DNA from: Mycobacterium sp. 852002-40037_SCH5390672
Lineage (GTDB): Bacteria > Actinomycetota > Actinomycetes > Mycobacteriales > Mycobacteriaceae
Reading direction: 5' to 3'
Assembly: GCF_001665875.1 (NCBI RefSeq)
Contig: NZ_LZTA01000045.1
Span: 1 to 56,408 of the forward strand
DNA length: 56,408 nucleotides
A model generated the notes under the pieces. The model did no database searches, was not told the DNA's origin, and worked only from the letters and a program-made list of their open reading frames with translations. Shown one piece after another: positions 8,210 through 20,992 of the stretch. The position numbers and the translations under genes are program-made. Each line of letters starts with the position of its first letter. Positions within the stretch are counted from its first letter, which is position 1.

Positions 8210-9886
8210 TCAGACCTCTATGACGGTCGGCACGATCATCGGCTGCCGGCGGTAGGTTTCGCCCACCCACTTGCCGATGGTGCGCCGCACCCCCTGGGCG
8301 ATGCGGCCCGGATCGGTGATGTTCTCGGCCGCCAGCGCCTCCAGTTCGGCCTCGACCCTGCGCACGGCGGGCTCGAGCGCCTTGGGATCTTCGGAGAATC
8401 CGCGCGAATACAGGTGCGGCGGGGCGACCGGACGCCCGGTGCCGCGCGTGACCACCACGGTCACCGCCACGAACCCCGACGACAGGATGAGCCGCTCGCC
8501 CAGGGTGATGTCGCCGACGTCGCCGTCGACCAGGCCGTCGACGAACATCTTGCCGACCGGCACCGCGCCGGCGATGGAGGCTTGACCCGCAACCAGGTCG
8601 ACGCTCACCCCGTTCTCGGCCAGCAGGATCGACTCCTCGGGAACTCCGGTGCGGGCGGCCAGCTTGGAGTTGGCGCGCAGCATGCGCCACGTCCCGTGCA
8701 CGGGCATGACGTGGCGGGGCCGAATCCCGTTGTACAGGAACAACAGTTCCCCGGCGTAGGCGTGGCCCGAAACATGCACGCGCGCTTGGGCATTGGTGAC
8801 GACGCGAGCCCCGATCTTGGCGAGCTCGTCGATGACGCCGTAGACGGCTTCCTCATTGCCCGGGATCAGCGACGACGCCAACACCACAAGGTCACCCGCG
8901 GTCAGCGTGATGCTGCGATGCTCGCCGCGCGACATCCGCGACAACGCCGACATCGGCTCACCTTGGGTGCCGGTGGTGATCAGCACCACGCGGTCGGCCG
9001 GCATCATCTCGGCGGCGCCGATGTCGATCACGTCCGAGTCGGCGACGCGCAGGAATCCGAGTTCGCGGGCAATGCCCATGTTGCGCACCATGGATCGGCC
9101 CACGAACGATACCCGCCGGCCCAAAGCGACTGCGGCATCGATGATTTGCTGCACCCGGTCCACGTTGGAGGCGAAACACGCCACGATGACGCGGCCGTCG
9201 GCGCCGCGGATCAACCGGTGCAGCGTCGGACCGACTTCGCTTTCCGACGGCCCCACACCGGGCTGCTCGGCATTGGTTGAGTCGCACAGGAACAGGTCCA
9301 CCCCCGCGTCGCCGAGCCGGGACATGCCCGGCAGGTCGGTCGGGCGGCCGTCCAGGGGAAGCTGATCGAGCTTGATGTCACCGGTGTGCAGCACCGTTCC
9401 GGCGCCGGTATGCACGGCGATCGCCAGCGCGTCGGGGATGGAGTGATTGACGGCGAAGTATTGGCATTCGAACACGCCGTGACTGCTCTTCTGGCCCTCG
9501 GCCACCTCCACGAACACCGGCTTGAGTCGATGCTCGCGACACTTCGCGGCCACCAGCGCCAGGGTGAACTTCGAACCCACGACCGGGATGTCGGGGCGCA
9601 GCTTGAGCAGGAACGGAATGCCGCCGATGTGGTCCTCGTGGGCGTGGGTGAGCACCAGCGCCTCGATGTCGTCGAGGCGGTCGGAGATGTGGCGCAGGTC
9701 CGGCAGGATCAGATCGACCCCGGGCTCATCGTGGGTGGGGAACATGACGCCGCAGTCGATGATCAACAACCGGCCCAGGTGCTCGAAAACCGTCATGTTG
9801 CGGCCGATTTCGCTGATGCCACCCAGAGCGGTGACCCGCAACCCTCCTGTGGCCAAAGGGCCTGGCGGGGCGAGGTCTACATCCAC
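8210..9886 (-). CDS. rnj: Ribonuclease J
   Basis: 558-residue metallo-beta-lactamase/beta-CASP nuclease, orthologous to Rv2752c, with 5'-exonuclease and endonuclease activity in mRNA decay and rRNA maturation. The zinc motif HAHEDHIGG is at residues 81-89, and GTILHTGD-like (VLHTGDIKLDQ) and beta-CASP motifs (VRNMGIA, THG-type VMPVHGTWRML) follow in order. The C-terminal domain is present (TEVVVTRGTGRP-like region), so the protein looks full length. dapA begins upstream on the same strand with about 20 nt between them, the arrangement seen in other mycobacteria. Confidence 0.95.
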   Translation of the reverse strand: MDVDLAPPGPLATGGLRVTALGGISEIGRNMTVFEHLGRLLIIDCGVMFPTHDEPGVDLILPDLRHISDRLDDIEALVLTHAHEDHIGGIPFLLKLRPDIPVVGSKFTLALVAAKCREHRLKPVFVEVAEGQKSSHGVFECQYFAVNHSIPDALAIAVHTGAGTVLHTGDIKLDQLPLDGRPTDLPGMSRLGDAGVDLFLCDSTNAEQPGVGPSESEVGPTLHRLIRGADGRVIVACFASNVDRVQQIIDAAVALGRRVSFVGRSMVRNMGIARELGFLRVADSDVIDIGAAEMMPADRVVLITTGTQGEPMSALSRMSRGEHRSITLTAGDLVVLASSLIPGNEEAVYGVIDELAKIGARVVTNAQARVHVSGHAYAGELLFLYNGIRPRHVMPVHGTWRMLRANSKLAARTGVPEESILLAENGVSVDLVAGQASIAGAVPVGKMFVDGLVDGDVGDITLGERLILSSGFVAVTVVVTRGTGRPVAPPHLYSRGFSEDPKALEPAVRRVEAELEALAAENITDPGRIAQGVRRTIGKWVGETYRRQPMIVPTVIEV

Positions 9887-9905
9887 TTCTCGGAAACTCC
9901 TTGGG

Positions 9906-11643
<1,738 letters not shown>

Positions 11644-12747
11644 GGCGCTCACCTTAGCCGGGCATTCAACCTCAAGCGTGCCGGGCGGCTCGGTGTCGCA
11701 GACCTGCACCTTGCCGGAGACCAGCAACGGCAGCAGCGCATCACGCAATGCCGCCAACCGGGCGCTTTCGGTGCGGCGCGCATGACACAGGGCACCCAGT
11801 CCGGTGATCGTGCGCAGCGCGGCGGGGCTCAACCGGCGAACGTCGGGGACCGACACGTCCAGCAGGTCGCGGGGCCCAATCCGCTGATGGCTGCCCGAGG
11901 TCCCCGCGGCCTGCCGCTGCAGCCGCAGTGAGACCTCGGGTTGCCGCAGTGCCGACCACAGCGCCGAGGAGTCGATTCCGACCGGCCTGAGCACAACGAA
12001 TTCCGTGCTGGCCACCGCCATTTCCGACGGCAGGCTCAGCACATTCCAGATCCGCGGGATCCGCGGGTTCAGCTTGGCGAACAAGACGCACCGCTCCGAC
12101 AGGAACAGCTTGGCGCTGCGCACCGCCGCGGCGCCGACCAGGCGGGGTTTCGCCCCGTCGTCGAACGCCGGAAGGCTGAAGTGGGCGACGCGCTCGTCGA
12201 ACTCGCGCACGTTGCGGGTCGCCGTCGACCGGGTCGCCAGGTGCGACAGCCGCACGCGATCCGTCGCCGATTGCGCGAGGACAACCATCAGGCGTTCGGC
12301 AGTCTCGATCACCCGCTCGTTGGCGGCGATTTTGTCATCGAGGGCGCCGAGCAGCTCGGCGATCCGGCGCCGTTCGCGCGCTGCGACGGTCCACACCGAG
12401 ATGTTGTTCAGGATTGACTGGTTGAGCAGGGGTTGCCCCGACCCGGATCGGTGGTCGGCCAGCCGGCAGGTCTGCAGGGCGTAATACCAATACCGGGTCT
12501 CTCGCGGGTCCTTGGCGCGGCACACCAGCGCGTTCTCGGTGACCCAGACATCGGAGTCGAGGTAGCGCAGGCTGCCGCAGTACGACCCGACGCGGCCCAG
12601 CACGATCAAGGGCCCGCTGGCGTTGTGTTCGGCGGCGTAACCGATCGCGCCATTGGCGCCGTAGACGCGAAAGCGCCCGTCGGATGTTCGCGGCGGCGTG
12701 CGGTTTCCGGTGCTGAAGTCGAGATGCTCGCCCAGGACGGTCTTCAC
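11644..12747 (-). CDS. hsdS: Type I restriction-modification specificity subunit HsdS
   Basis: DNA-recognition subunit with two target-recognition domains separated by conserved helical regions. TRD1 spans about residues 1-150 with its helix [16 protein letters not shown], and TRD2 spans about 165-330 and ends [19 protein letters not shown]. The first region carries the classical [12 protein letters not shown] motif. The GTG start at 12747 overlaps the hsdM TGA (GTGA), so it is coupled to hsdM. The frame has no stop before thyX, so the end given is simply the base before the thyX start. A TAA at 11656-11654 lies one base out of frame, suggesting a late frameshift or an assembly indel. No hsdR is present in the window. 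Confidence 0.85.
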
Positions 12748-14150
12748 CGCAGCCACTCCACCTGCTGGCGCACCACGTTGTCCGCGCGCACCGATTCGTC
12801 CAGGGCGGCCAGCAGATCGGTGGTCAATCGCGCGATCTTGTCGCCGACGGGCTCGCCGTCGTCCCGCGGGGGCGGCGCATCCACATAGCGTCCGGGTGTC
12901 AGCGGGTAGCCCGCGGCCCTGATGTCGTCCAGCGGGACGGACTTGCAAAATCCCGGAACATCGTGGTAGGCAATGCCTTTGGCGAGGGCCGACGCCGCAC
13001 CCGACCACGCGTGGTAGGTGTCGGCGATCCGGACGATGTCGTCGCGGGTCAGTGCGCGCTCGGCGCGATCCACCAGGTAGCCCAGGCCACGCGCATCGAT
13101 GAACAACACCTGTCCCGATCGGTGCGCCTTGCCGGAGGCGAAGAACCACAGACACACCGGTATCCCGGTGCTGCGGAACAGCTGCGCGGGCAGGGCGACC
13201 ATGCACGACACCAGATCCGCATCGACGATGCGGGCCCGGAGGTCGCCCTCGCCCAGCACGTTCGACGACATCGAGCCGTTGGCCATCACCACCCCGGCCT
13301 TGCCGTCCGGCGCCAGTTTGGACAGGATGTGTTGAATCCAAGCGTAATTCGCGCTGGTCGCGGGCGGAACGCCGAAACGCCAGCGCGGGTCGTTCTCGTC
13401 GCGGGCCCAATCCTTGATGTTGAAGGGCGGATTGGCCATCACAAAGTCCATCTGCACGCCGGCGTGCTGGTCCATGACAAGTGTGTCGGCGCACCGCGTG
13501 CCCAGACCCGTGTTGTCGATGCCGTGCACGGCCAGGTTCATTTTCGCCATGCGCCAGGTCTGCTCGACGCTTTCCTGCCCGTAGACGGAGACTGTCGCGG
13601 GATCGCCATCGTGTTCGGCGATGAAGTGCTCGGTCTGCACGAACATCCCGCCCGAGCCGCAGCACGGGTCATACACCCGCCCGCTCGTCGGTTCGAGCAC
13701 CTCGACAAGCAGCCGCACGACACTGGGTGGGGTGAAGAATTCGCCGCCCCGCCGCCCTTCCGCGCGAGCGAAATTGCCCAGGAAGTACTCGTACACCTCG
13801 CCCAGCAGGTCCCCGGCCCGGTCGCCCCGATCGCCGAATCGCGCGCCGTCGAGCAGGGTCACCAGCTCACCGAGGCGCCGCCGGTCGAGGTTCTCATACA
13901 GCCGGGGCAGCATCCCGGCCAGCGCCGGGTTCGCCGTCATCACGGCGTCCATCGCCTCATCCGCCAGCAGGCCGAGGCGTTCAGAGTCTACGTTGTCCGC
14001 CAACGCTTTCCATTGCGGTTCCGAGACATGCCGGAGAAACACCAACCCCAGGATCACGTCCTTGTACTGTCCGGCCGACAGGGAGCCGCGCAGCTTCTCG
14101 GCCGCCTTCCACAGCGTGGCTTTGAGCTCCTTGGACGTCGACGCCGGCAT
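12744..14150 (-). CDS. hsdM: Type I DNA methyltransferase subunit HsdM
   Basis: 468-residue N6-adenine methyltransferase subunit. An N-terminal helical HsdM domain ([20 protein letters not shown]) is followed by the SAM motif [16 protein letters not shown] and the catalytic NPPF box in [31 protein letters not shown] precedes the SAM motif, as usual. Its ATG overlaps the stop of the upstream YcaQ-like gene (ATGA). With hsdS but no visible hsdR this is probably an orphan methylation system, as in M. tuberculosis, where hsdM acts in epigenetic methylation without a cognate nuclease. Completeness of both motifs argues that the methylase is active. Confidence 0.94.
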   Translation of the reverse strand: MPASTSKELKATLWKAAEKLRGSLSAGQYKDVILGLVFLRHVSEPQWKALADNVDSERLGLLADEAMDAVMTANPALAGMLPRLYENLDRRRLGELVTLLDGARFGDRGDRAGDLLGEVYEYFLGNFARAEGRRGGEFFTPPSVVRLLVEVLEPTSGRVYDPCCGSGGMFVQTEHFIAEHDGDPATVSVYGQESVEQTWRMAKMNLAVHGIDNTGLGTRCADTLVMDQHAGVQMDFVMANPPFNIKDWARDENDPRWRFGVPPATSANYAWIQHILSKLAPDGKAGVVMANGSMSSNVLGEGDLRARIVDADLVSCMVALPAQLFRSTGIPVCLWFFASGKAHRSGQVLFIDARGLGYLVDRAERALTRDDIVRIADTYHAWSGAASALAKGIAYHDVPGFCKSVPLDDIRAAGYPLTPGRYVDAPPPRDDGEPVGDKIARLTTDLLAALDESVRADNVVRQQVEWLR

Positions 14151-15370
14151 CAGCTCACCCGCTTGACCGCCGCGCGCAGCTCGCCGGACAGATCACCGCG
14201 GCCGGCGACGGTGAACCCGGCCAGACCCAGCCAGGACGCCATGGACTGAAGTTCACCGGCCAGTGCGGCGGCAACGCGGGCCTTGGGCGCATCGGGCTCG
14301 CCGAACGCGCCGAGGACACGCAGCGAGTTGGCGGCCCGGTCGGCCTTGAGGTCGACCCGCGCCACCAGCTGCCCGTCCATCAGCAGCGGCCACACGTAAT
14401 AGCCGTACTGCCGTTTGGCGGCCGGGGTGTAAATCTCTATGCGGTAATGAAACTCGAACAATCGCTCGACGCGTGGACGGAAGAAGATCAGCGGATCGAA
14501 CGGGCACAGCAGCGCGGTGCCGCGGTCCGCGCGGGGCACCGTGCGGCCCGCCCGCAGATAGGCCGGTGCCGACCAGCCGTCGACGTCGACGGGTTCGATA
14601 TCACCGGCGGTGACCAGCGCGGCGATCGCCGGCTTGACCTGGGCGGCCGACAGCCGAAAGTAGTCGCGGATGTCGGCCTCGGTGCCCACGCCCAGCGCGG
14701 TGGCGGCCCGCAGCGTGAGTTCGCGGATCGCCTCGTCGTCGTCGACCTCGCGGGCCAGCACGGCGGCCGGCAGTACCCGCTCGACCAGGTCGTAGTGGCG
14801 CGCGAAGCCGACCCGGGTTGCGGTGGTGAGCACCCCGGCGGAGAACAGCGCCTCGGCCACCCATTTGGTGTCGCTGCGCGTCCACCAGGTGCCCTTTTTC
14901 CGCCGCGGCTCGGCGGCCAGATGCGCTTCGATCTGCCCGGCCGTGCTGGGCCCGAGCTCGGCGACGGCGGCGATGATCTCGTCGGCCAGCCGCGGGTTGG
15001 CCTTGACGATGTGGGTGCCCCACCGGCCATGCCGGTACTGACGCATCCGCCAGCGCAGCAGCGGCCAGTCCTCAACTGCCATCAGCGCGGCCTCGTGCGC
15101 CCAATACTCCGCCAGCAGCCGCGACGAACGCGGACCCCAGGCGGCGCGGTCCAGCACGTCACGGTCATAGGGGCCGAGCCGGCTGAACACCGGAGCGTAG
15201 TGCGCACGCACCGCCACCGAGACCGAATCCAGCTGCAGCACTTGGATCCTGGAGAGCAGCCGCTTCAGGTGCGCTCGGGTGATCTCGCCGCCGGGGCGGG
15301 GCTCGCTAAAACCTTGGGCCGCAACGGCTATGCGCCGGGCTTGGGCGGCCGATAACCTGCGGGTCGACAC
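14150..15370 (-). CDS. YcaQ-like winged-helix DNA glycosylase
   Basis: 406-residue protein of the YcaQ/AlkX family (HTH_42, formerly DUF1006), which unhooks interstrand crosslinks and removes bulky N-alkyl adducts. The N-terminal RIQVLQLDSVSVAVRAHY segment contains the QxD-type catalytic motif (QLD). Tandem winged-helix regions follow, and the C-terminal part has the conserved LLCPFDPLIFFRPRVERLFEF and YYVWPLL elements. The stop overlaps the hsdM start, so repair and methylation genes are co-transcribed. The family assignment is strong; the lesion specificity is not predictable from sequence. Confidence 0.86.
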   Translation of the reverse strand: MSTRRLSAAQARRIAVAAQGFSEPRPGGEITRAHLKRLLSRIQVLQLDSVSVAVRAHYAPVFSRLGPYDRDVLDRAAWGPRSSRLLAEYWAHEAALMAVEDWPLLRWRMRQYRHGRWGTHIVKANPRLADEIIAAVAELGPSTAGQIEAHLAAEPRRKKGTWWTRSDTKWVAEALFSAGVLTTATRVGFARHYDLVERVLPAAVLAREVDDDEAIRELTLRAATALGVGTEADIRDYFRLSAAQVKPAIAALVTAGDIEPVDVDGWSAPAYLRAGRTVPRADRGTALLCPFDPLIFFRPRVERLFEFHYRIEIYTPAAKRQYGYYVWPLLMDGQLVARVDLKADRAANSLRVLGAFGEPDAPKARVAAALAGELQSMASWLGLAGFTVAGRGDLSGELRAAVKRVS

Positions 15371-15424
15371 CGCGCCGAGAATACCGGTCCGTTCCGCAAC
15401 CCTTGGCGGCGAGGCTACCCCGAC

Positions 15425-16177
15425 TTACCCCGCGCGGACCTTGCGGTCCAGCGGTTTCAGGACGCCGTCGCCGGCCGAATCGTCGGCCGAATCGTTCTGC
15501 TCCGCGTAGGCCGCCTCGAGGGCTTTCGGAACCTCGTCGAGGTCGCGGTACACGCCCATCAGCTGCTCGAGGATCGTGATTCGCCGCGCCGCCGCCTCGT
15601 CCACCGCGCGCTGGGCCTTCTCCCGGTAATGGTCGGCACCCTTTTTCGCGTCGCCGAGCAGCTGCTCGCATTCCCGCTCGGCCTCTTGGCGCGCCTTCTC
15701 GATCGCCGATCGGGTTTCGGCGCGCATGGCGGCCAGTTCGGCGTCGAGCTTTTCCTTTGTCTCCTGGTATTCGGTTTCCAGGGCTTTTTGCTGCGCGGCC
15801 ATGTCGGCGAGCACCTCGTCACGCTTTCGCTCCGCGGCGTCGGCCTCGGCCTCGGCCGCCGCGATCAGCGCGTCCGCTTCGGCCCGCGCCTCGGCCTGCA
15901 TCTCGGCCACCTCGTCGACCGCGCGGCTCAGCATTTTCGCCATCCGCTGCTGCACCGCGTGCGGCGAGGGCGAGGTGTCCGTGAGCACGGCCACTTCCTT
16001 GCGCAGCGCGGCCGTTTGATCGGCGGATTCCTGCAGCCGGGCCCGCAGGCTCTCGACGTCGTCGAGCAGCAGGCGCTGCTTGGTGGTCAGCATCTCGATG
16101 TGCGCATCAACCGCGGCCGCGTCGTAGCCCATGAATTTTCGAGAGAACGTCTTCACGGGTTCGGTTATCACTGCCAA
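15425..16177 (-). CDS. DivIVA/Wag31-like coiled-coil protein
   Basis: 250-residue, highly charged protein with a short globular N-terminus (TFSRKFMGYDAAAVDAHIEM), like the DivIVA membrane-binding domain in which FxxxxxGYxxxxVD is characteristic. After that comes a long coiled coil (about residues 33-60 and 85-200, rich in Ala, Glu and Lys). No membrane segment or signal peptide is visible. Such proteins mark curved membrane at poles or septa or organise envelope synthesis. It is shorter and different from Wag31 itself, so a paralogous scaffold is most likely. The next gene upstream on this strand is dfrA, 71 nt away. Confidence 0.75.
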   Translation of the reverse strand: MAVITEPVKTFSRKFMGYDAAAVDAHIEMLTTKQRLLLDDVESLRARLQESADQTAALRKEVAVLTDTSPSPHAVQQRMAKMLSRAVDEVAEMQAEARAEADALIAAAEAEADAAERKRDEVLADMAAQQKALETEYQETKEKLDAELAAMRAETRSAIEKARQEAERECEQLLGDAKKGADHYREKAQRAVDEAAARRITILEQLMGVYRDLDEVPKALEAAYAEQNDSADDSAGDGVLKPLDRKVRAG

Positions 16178-16248
16178 TTCCCCCTTCTCTCTTCAAACGC
16201 CTGGTTGCCGCCCCCGGGCGACCAACCCCCGCGTCCGAGTATGTCAGG

Positions 16249-17635
<1,387 letters not shown>

Positions 17636-17733
17636 GCGGCCAGCTTAGCGGCGATCGCTTGCGCGGCGAAGCCGGGCGCGGCGGGTCGACGCCGATGTTT
17701 TCCGGTGTCGGCGCGCGGAGTAGAACGGGTGCC

Positions 17734-18483
17734 ATGCCGAACATCATCGACGTCGTCACCACACCCGACGGCACCTGCACGGTGCACCTGTTCACCCCCG
17801 ACGGCCCCGAATCGCAAGTCCCATGGCCCGGTGTGGTCATGTACCCCGACGCCGGCGGCGTGCGCGACACGTTCGAACAGATGGCCGCCAAGCTGGCCGG
17901 GTTCGGTTATGCCGTGCTGCTCCCGGATGTCTATTACCGCACCGCCGACTGGGCGCCGTTCGACATGGCGACCGTCTTCAGCGACCAGAAAGAACGCCGG
18001 CGCCTGTTCTCGATGATCGGCAACGTCACCCCGGACCGGATGGCCTCGGATGCGAGCGCGTTCTTCGACTATCTGGCCGCCCGCCCCGAGGTGGCCGGCG
18101 AGCGATTCGGGGTGTGCGGCTACTGCATGGGCGGGCGGACGTCGCTCATGGTGGCCGGCCGGGTGCCCGACCGCGTGGCCGCGGCGGCATCCTTCCACGG
18201 CGGCGGCCTGGTGACCGACACCGAGGACAGCCCGCACCTGCTGGCCGACCGGATCAGCGCCACGGTGTACGTGGGTGGCGCCCAGAACGACGCGTCGTTC
18301 ACCGCCGACCACGCCGAACAGCTCGACAAAGCGCTGACCGCGGCCGGCGTCGAGCACACCATCGAGTGGTATTCGGCCGGCCACGGATTCGCGGTTCCGG
18401 ACAACGCGCCCTACGACGCCGCCGCGGCACAGCGGCATTGGGACGCGATGACGGAGGTGTTCGCTACCGCGCTACCGCGTTAG
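17734..18483 (+). CDS. Dienelactone hydrolase family protein
   Basis: 249-residue alpha/beta hydrolase homologous to Rv2765. The nucleophile elbow is GVCGYCMGGRTS with Cys as likely nucleophile, typical of dienelactone hydrolases, and HGGGLVTD and the catalytic His in SAGHGFAVPD follow. The ATG at 17734 (MPNIIDVVTTPDG) is used in place of an upstream in-frame ATG that would run through the thyA promoter region. The substrate is probably not a true dienelactone; in mycobacteria these are uncharacterised small esterases. Its last 12 nt overlap the end of the convergent glycosyltransferase gene. Confidence 0.86.
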   Translation: MPNIIDVVTTPDGTCTVHLFTPDGPESQVPWPGVVMYPDAGGVRDTFEQMAAKLAGFGYAVLLPDVYYRTADWAPFDMATVFSDQKERRRLFSMIGNVTPDRMASDASAFFDYLAARPEVAGERFGVCGYCMGGRTSLMVAGRVPDRVAAAASFHGGGLVTDTEDSPHLLADRISATVYVGGAQNDASFTADHAEQLDKALTAAGVEHTIEWYSAGHGFAVPDNAPYDAAAAQRHWDAMTEVFATALPR

Positions 18484-19689
18484 CGCGTTCACGAGCAGTT
18501 TCGCGGCCACCGTCGCCCCGTCGGCGCGGATGGTTGCGGCCACCGCGCCCGCCCGCGCGCGGGTCCGTTCGGTCAGCACCGTCTTGAGCGCGGCCGACAG
18601 CGACTCGGTGGTCGGCGCGGGACCGTCGTGGGCGGCGCCGACGCCCAGGTCGCGCACCCGGGACGCCCAGTAGGGCTGATCGGCCCCCTGGGGCACCACC
18701 ACCTGCGGCGCGCCGGCCCGGGCGGCCGCCGTCGTGGTGCCCGCGCCGCCGTGGTGCACGACGGCCGCGACCCGCCCGAACAGCGCCTGGTGGTTGACCT
18801 CGCCGACGGCGAAGCAGTCGTCGAGGTCGTCGATCGGGTCCAGGCCGGCCCAGCCGCGGGAGACCAGGGCGCGATGGCCCTGCGCGCGGACCGCCGCTAT
18901 GGCCGCCCCGGCCACGTCCCGCGAGAGGCGCATGGGCATGCTGCCGAACCCCACATAGACGGGCGGTGCTCCTGCGTCCAGGAATGCCACCAAGTCGGCC
19001 GGCAGCGCGCGTTCGTCGCGCAGCAGCCACGCGCCGGTTTGGACCACCTCGAGGTCGCCGGGCTGCTGCCACGGGTCCAGGACCGGATCCGTCGCCAGCC
19101 ATGGGGACTCGGTCAGTGCGTAGTCGCGCAGGCTGTCGAGCGGCGGCAGTCCGAGTGCCGCCCGGTGACCGTTGAGCGTCGCGCCGAACACTTCCTGCAT
19201 GTGCCGGCCATCCAGTTGCCACAGCACCCGGTTGTCGACCATGCCCGGGGGGAACCGCCCGTTCGAGTACCCGGGTGGCGGATGATGCGGCGACGGCAGG
19301 ATGGTGGGCTGGTAGCTCACGTAGACGTAGTGGATGCCCAGCCTTTCGGTCGCCGAGCGGGCGGCGGCCGCGGCCGGCGGAAAGCCGGCCACCACCAGCG
19401 CATCGCACCCGTCGGCCGCCGCGGCCACGTTGTCGAATTGCACGGCGATCAACGCGTCCAGGTGCCGGCGTAGGTCCGCCTCCGACGGCAGCGCCCCGGT
19501 CTTCATCGCCCGCAATGAGTCACCGAAAGGCAACAGTGGCACGCCGACACCGGCCAGCAGCTCAACGAATTCCGCATCCGGCGGCGCGCTCACCCGCGCG
19601 TCGACGCCCAGGGCCCGCAACTGCACCGCGAGTGCGGCGAGCGGTTCGACGCCTCCGCGCGAGTCGTACGCCGACAGCAACACTCGCAT
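18472..19689 (-). CDS. MGT-family (GT1/GT-B) glycosyltransferase
   Basis: 405-residue GT-B fold glycosyltransferase related to macrolide and glycopeptidolipid transferases. The N-terminal acceptor domain starts MRVLLSAYDSRGGVEPLAAL. The C-terminal nucleotide-sugar domain carries HHGGAGTTTAAARAGAPQVV followed by PQGADQPYWASRV. This resembles rhamnosyl/glucosyl transferases that decorate glycolipids or natural products, but no sugar-nucleotide or lipid gene is adjacent, so donor and acceptor are unknown. The ATG at 19689 gives a family-type start; upstream in-frame codons are in the gap after the FadE gene. From 19690 to 19888 no gene is seen. Confidence 0.87.
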   Translation of the reverse strand: MRVLLSAYDSRGGVEPLAALAVQLRALGVDARVSAPPDAEFVELLAGVGVPLLPFGDSLRAMKTGALPSEADLRRHLDALIAVQFDNVAAAADGCDALVVAGFPPAAAAARSATERLGIHYVYVSYQPTILPSPHHPPPGYSNGRFPPGMVDNRVLWQLDGRHMQEVFGATLNGHRAALGLPPLDSLRDYALTESPWLATDPVLDPWQQPGDLEVVQTGAWLLRDERALPADLVAFLDAGAPPVYVGFGSMPMRLSRDVAGAAIAAVRAQGHRALVSRGWAGLDPIDDLDDCFAVGEVNHQALFGRVAAVVHHGGAGTTTAAARAGAPQVVVPQGADQPYWASRVRDLGVGAAHDGPAPTTESLSAALKTVLTERTRARAGAVAATIRADGATVAAKLLVNALTR

Positions 19690-19888
19690 CGCACCGCTCC
19701 CACTTCCACACATGTGGTCGGCAAACTCTATCGTCGGCGCGGCGTCGCACCGCGGACCCGAGGTCCGCCCCCGCGGATGTCGCAGCAGAATGCGGGGGTG
19801 TTCGCCGACTTTCGCGGGCGCGCAGGTAAAAATCACCGCGAGCGCAAGCGCCGAGCCCGCCCGCGCATCGCGGCGGCGTCGCCGAACG

Positions 19889-20992
19889 TCAAAACGCCGG
19901 CAGGTCCATCAATTCGGCCAGGCGGGCGCGGTGACGGTAGGCGGTGCCGAATGCCAACTGGTCGCTTTTGGCCCGCTTGAGGTACAGGTGCGCGGGATAT
20001 TCCCAGGTCATACCGATGCCGCCATGCAGCTGTACGCACTCCTCGGCGGCATGCACGGCGATGTCGCTGCAGTAGGCCTGGGCGAGGGCCGCCGCGACGT
20101 CCGCGTCTCCCCCGTCCCTGGCGCAGGTGTCGGCGGCATAGCGGGCCGCGGCGGTCGCCGCGCCGACCTCGAACCACAGATCCGCCAACCGGTGCTTGAT
20201 CGCCTGGTAGGAGCCGATCGTGCGGCCAAACTGCCTGCGTTGCCCGGCGTAGTTCAGCGTGGTTTCGAAGCACCATTGGGCGACCCCGAGTTGCTCGGAC
20301 GCCAGCAGGGCCGCCCCGGTCCGGATGGCTTCGGTGACCGGCTCGTCGCCTGCCCCGACCCGGGACGACGGCGTGCCCGAGAACGACACGGCGGCAAGGG
20401 GTCTGGTCATATCAAACGCGAGCAGCGGGGAAATCTCCACGCCCGCCGCGGCCCGGGCGACGGTGTGCAGCTCGAGCCCGTCTGGCCCGGCGACCGGGAC
20501 CACCAGCACCTCGGCGGCGTCGGCGCCGGCCACGCTGGTGACCGATCCGCTCAGTCCGTCGCCGCCGCCACTGACGATGGTGACCGGATCGCCTGGCGCG
20601 CTCGACAGCGGGACCACCAACGCCGCCGTCAGCTCGCCCTGGGCCAGCGCCGATACGGTTTCGGTGTCACCGGCCCGCAAGAGCGCCATCGTGGCCATTA
20701 CCGCGCTGGACAGGAACGGCACCGGCGCAACGGCCCTGCCGATCTCCTCCATGACCACGGCGGCCTCGCGGACGCTCGCGCCGGCGCCGCCCAGCGACTC
20801 CGGTACCAGCAGGCCGGCCACGCCCAGTTCGGTGGCCAGTGTGCGCCACACACTCGAAAAGTCTTGTGGTTCCGGATCATAGACGTGCACCACCTTTTCG
20901 GGTGGGCACCGCTCGGCGAAGAGCTGACGGACGGCCGTTCGCAATGCCTCCTCCGTGTCGGAGTACAGCAGGTCGGCGGCGTGCGTGCTCAT
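19889..20992 (-). CDS. Acyl-CoA dehydrogenase (small subunit-like FadE)
   Basis: 367-residue acyl-CoA dehydrogenase fold, N-domain followed by middle and C-terminal helical domain. The FAD/CoA region shows RRQFGRTIGSYQAIKHRLAD and, near the end, CVQLHGGIGMTWEYPAHLYL. The usual C-terminal catalytic (S/E)GT motif is absent, so this protein probably pairs with the partner encoded upstream, as in mycobacterial alpha2beta2 FadE pairs. It overlaps that partner by four bases (ATGA). Because the partner is broken by a stop codon, activity of the pair is doubtful. The substrate is unknown. Confidence 0.86.
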   Translation of the reverse strand: MSTHAADLLYSDTEEALRTAVRQLFAERCPPEKVVHVYDPEPQDFSSVWRTLATELGVAGLLVPESLGGAGASVREAAVVMEEIGRAVAPVPFLSSAVMATMALLRAGDTETVSALAQGELTAALVVPLSSAPGDPVTIVSGGGDGLSGSVTSVAGADAAEVLVVPVAGPDGLELHTVARAAAGVEISPLLAFDMTRPLAAVSFSGTPSSRVGAGDEPVTEAIRTGAALLASEQLGVAQWCFETTLNYAGQRRQFGRTIGSYQAIKHRLADLWFEVGAATAAARYAADTCARDGGDADVAAALAQAYCSDIAVHAAEECVQLHGGIGMTWEYPAHLYLKRAKSDQLAFGTAYRHRARLAELMDLPAF

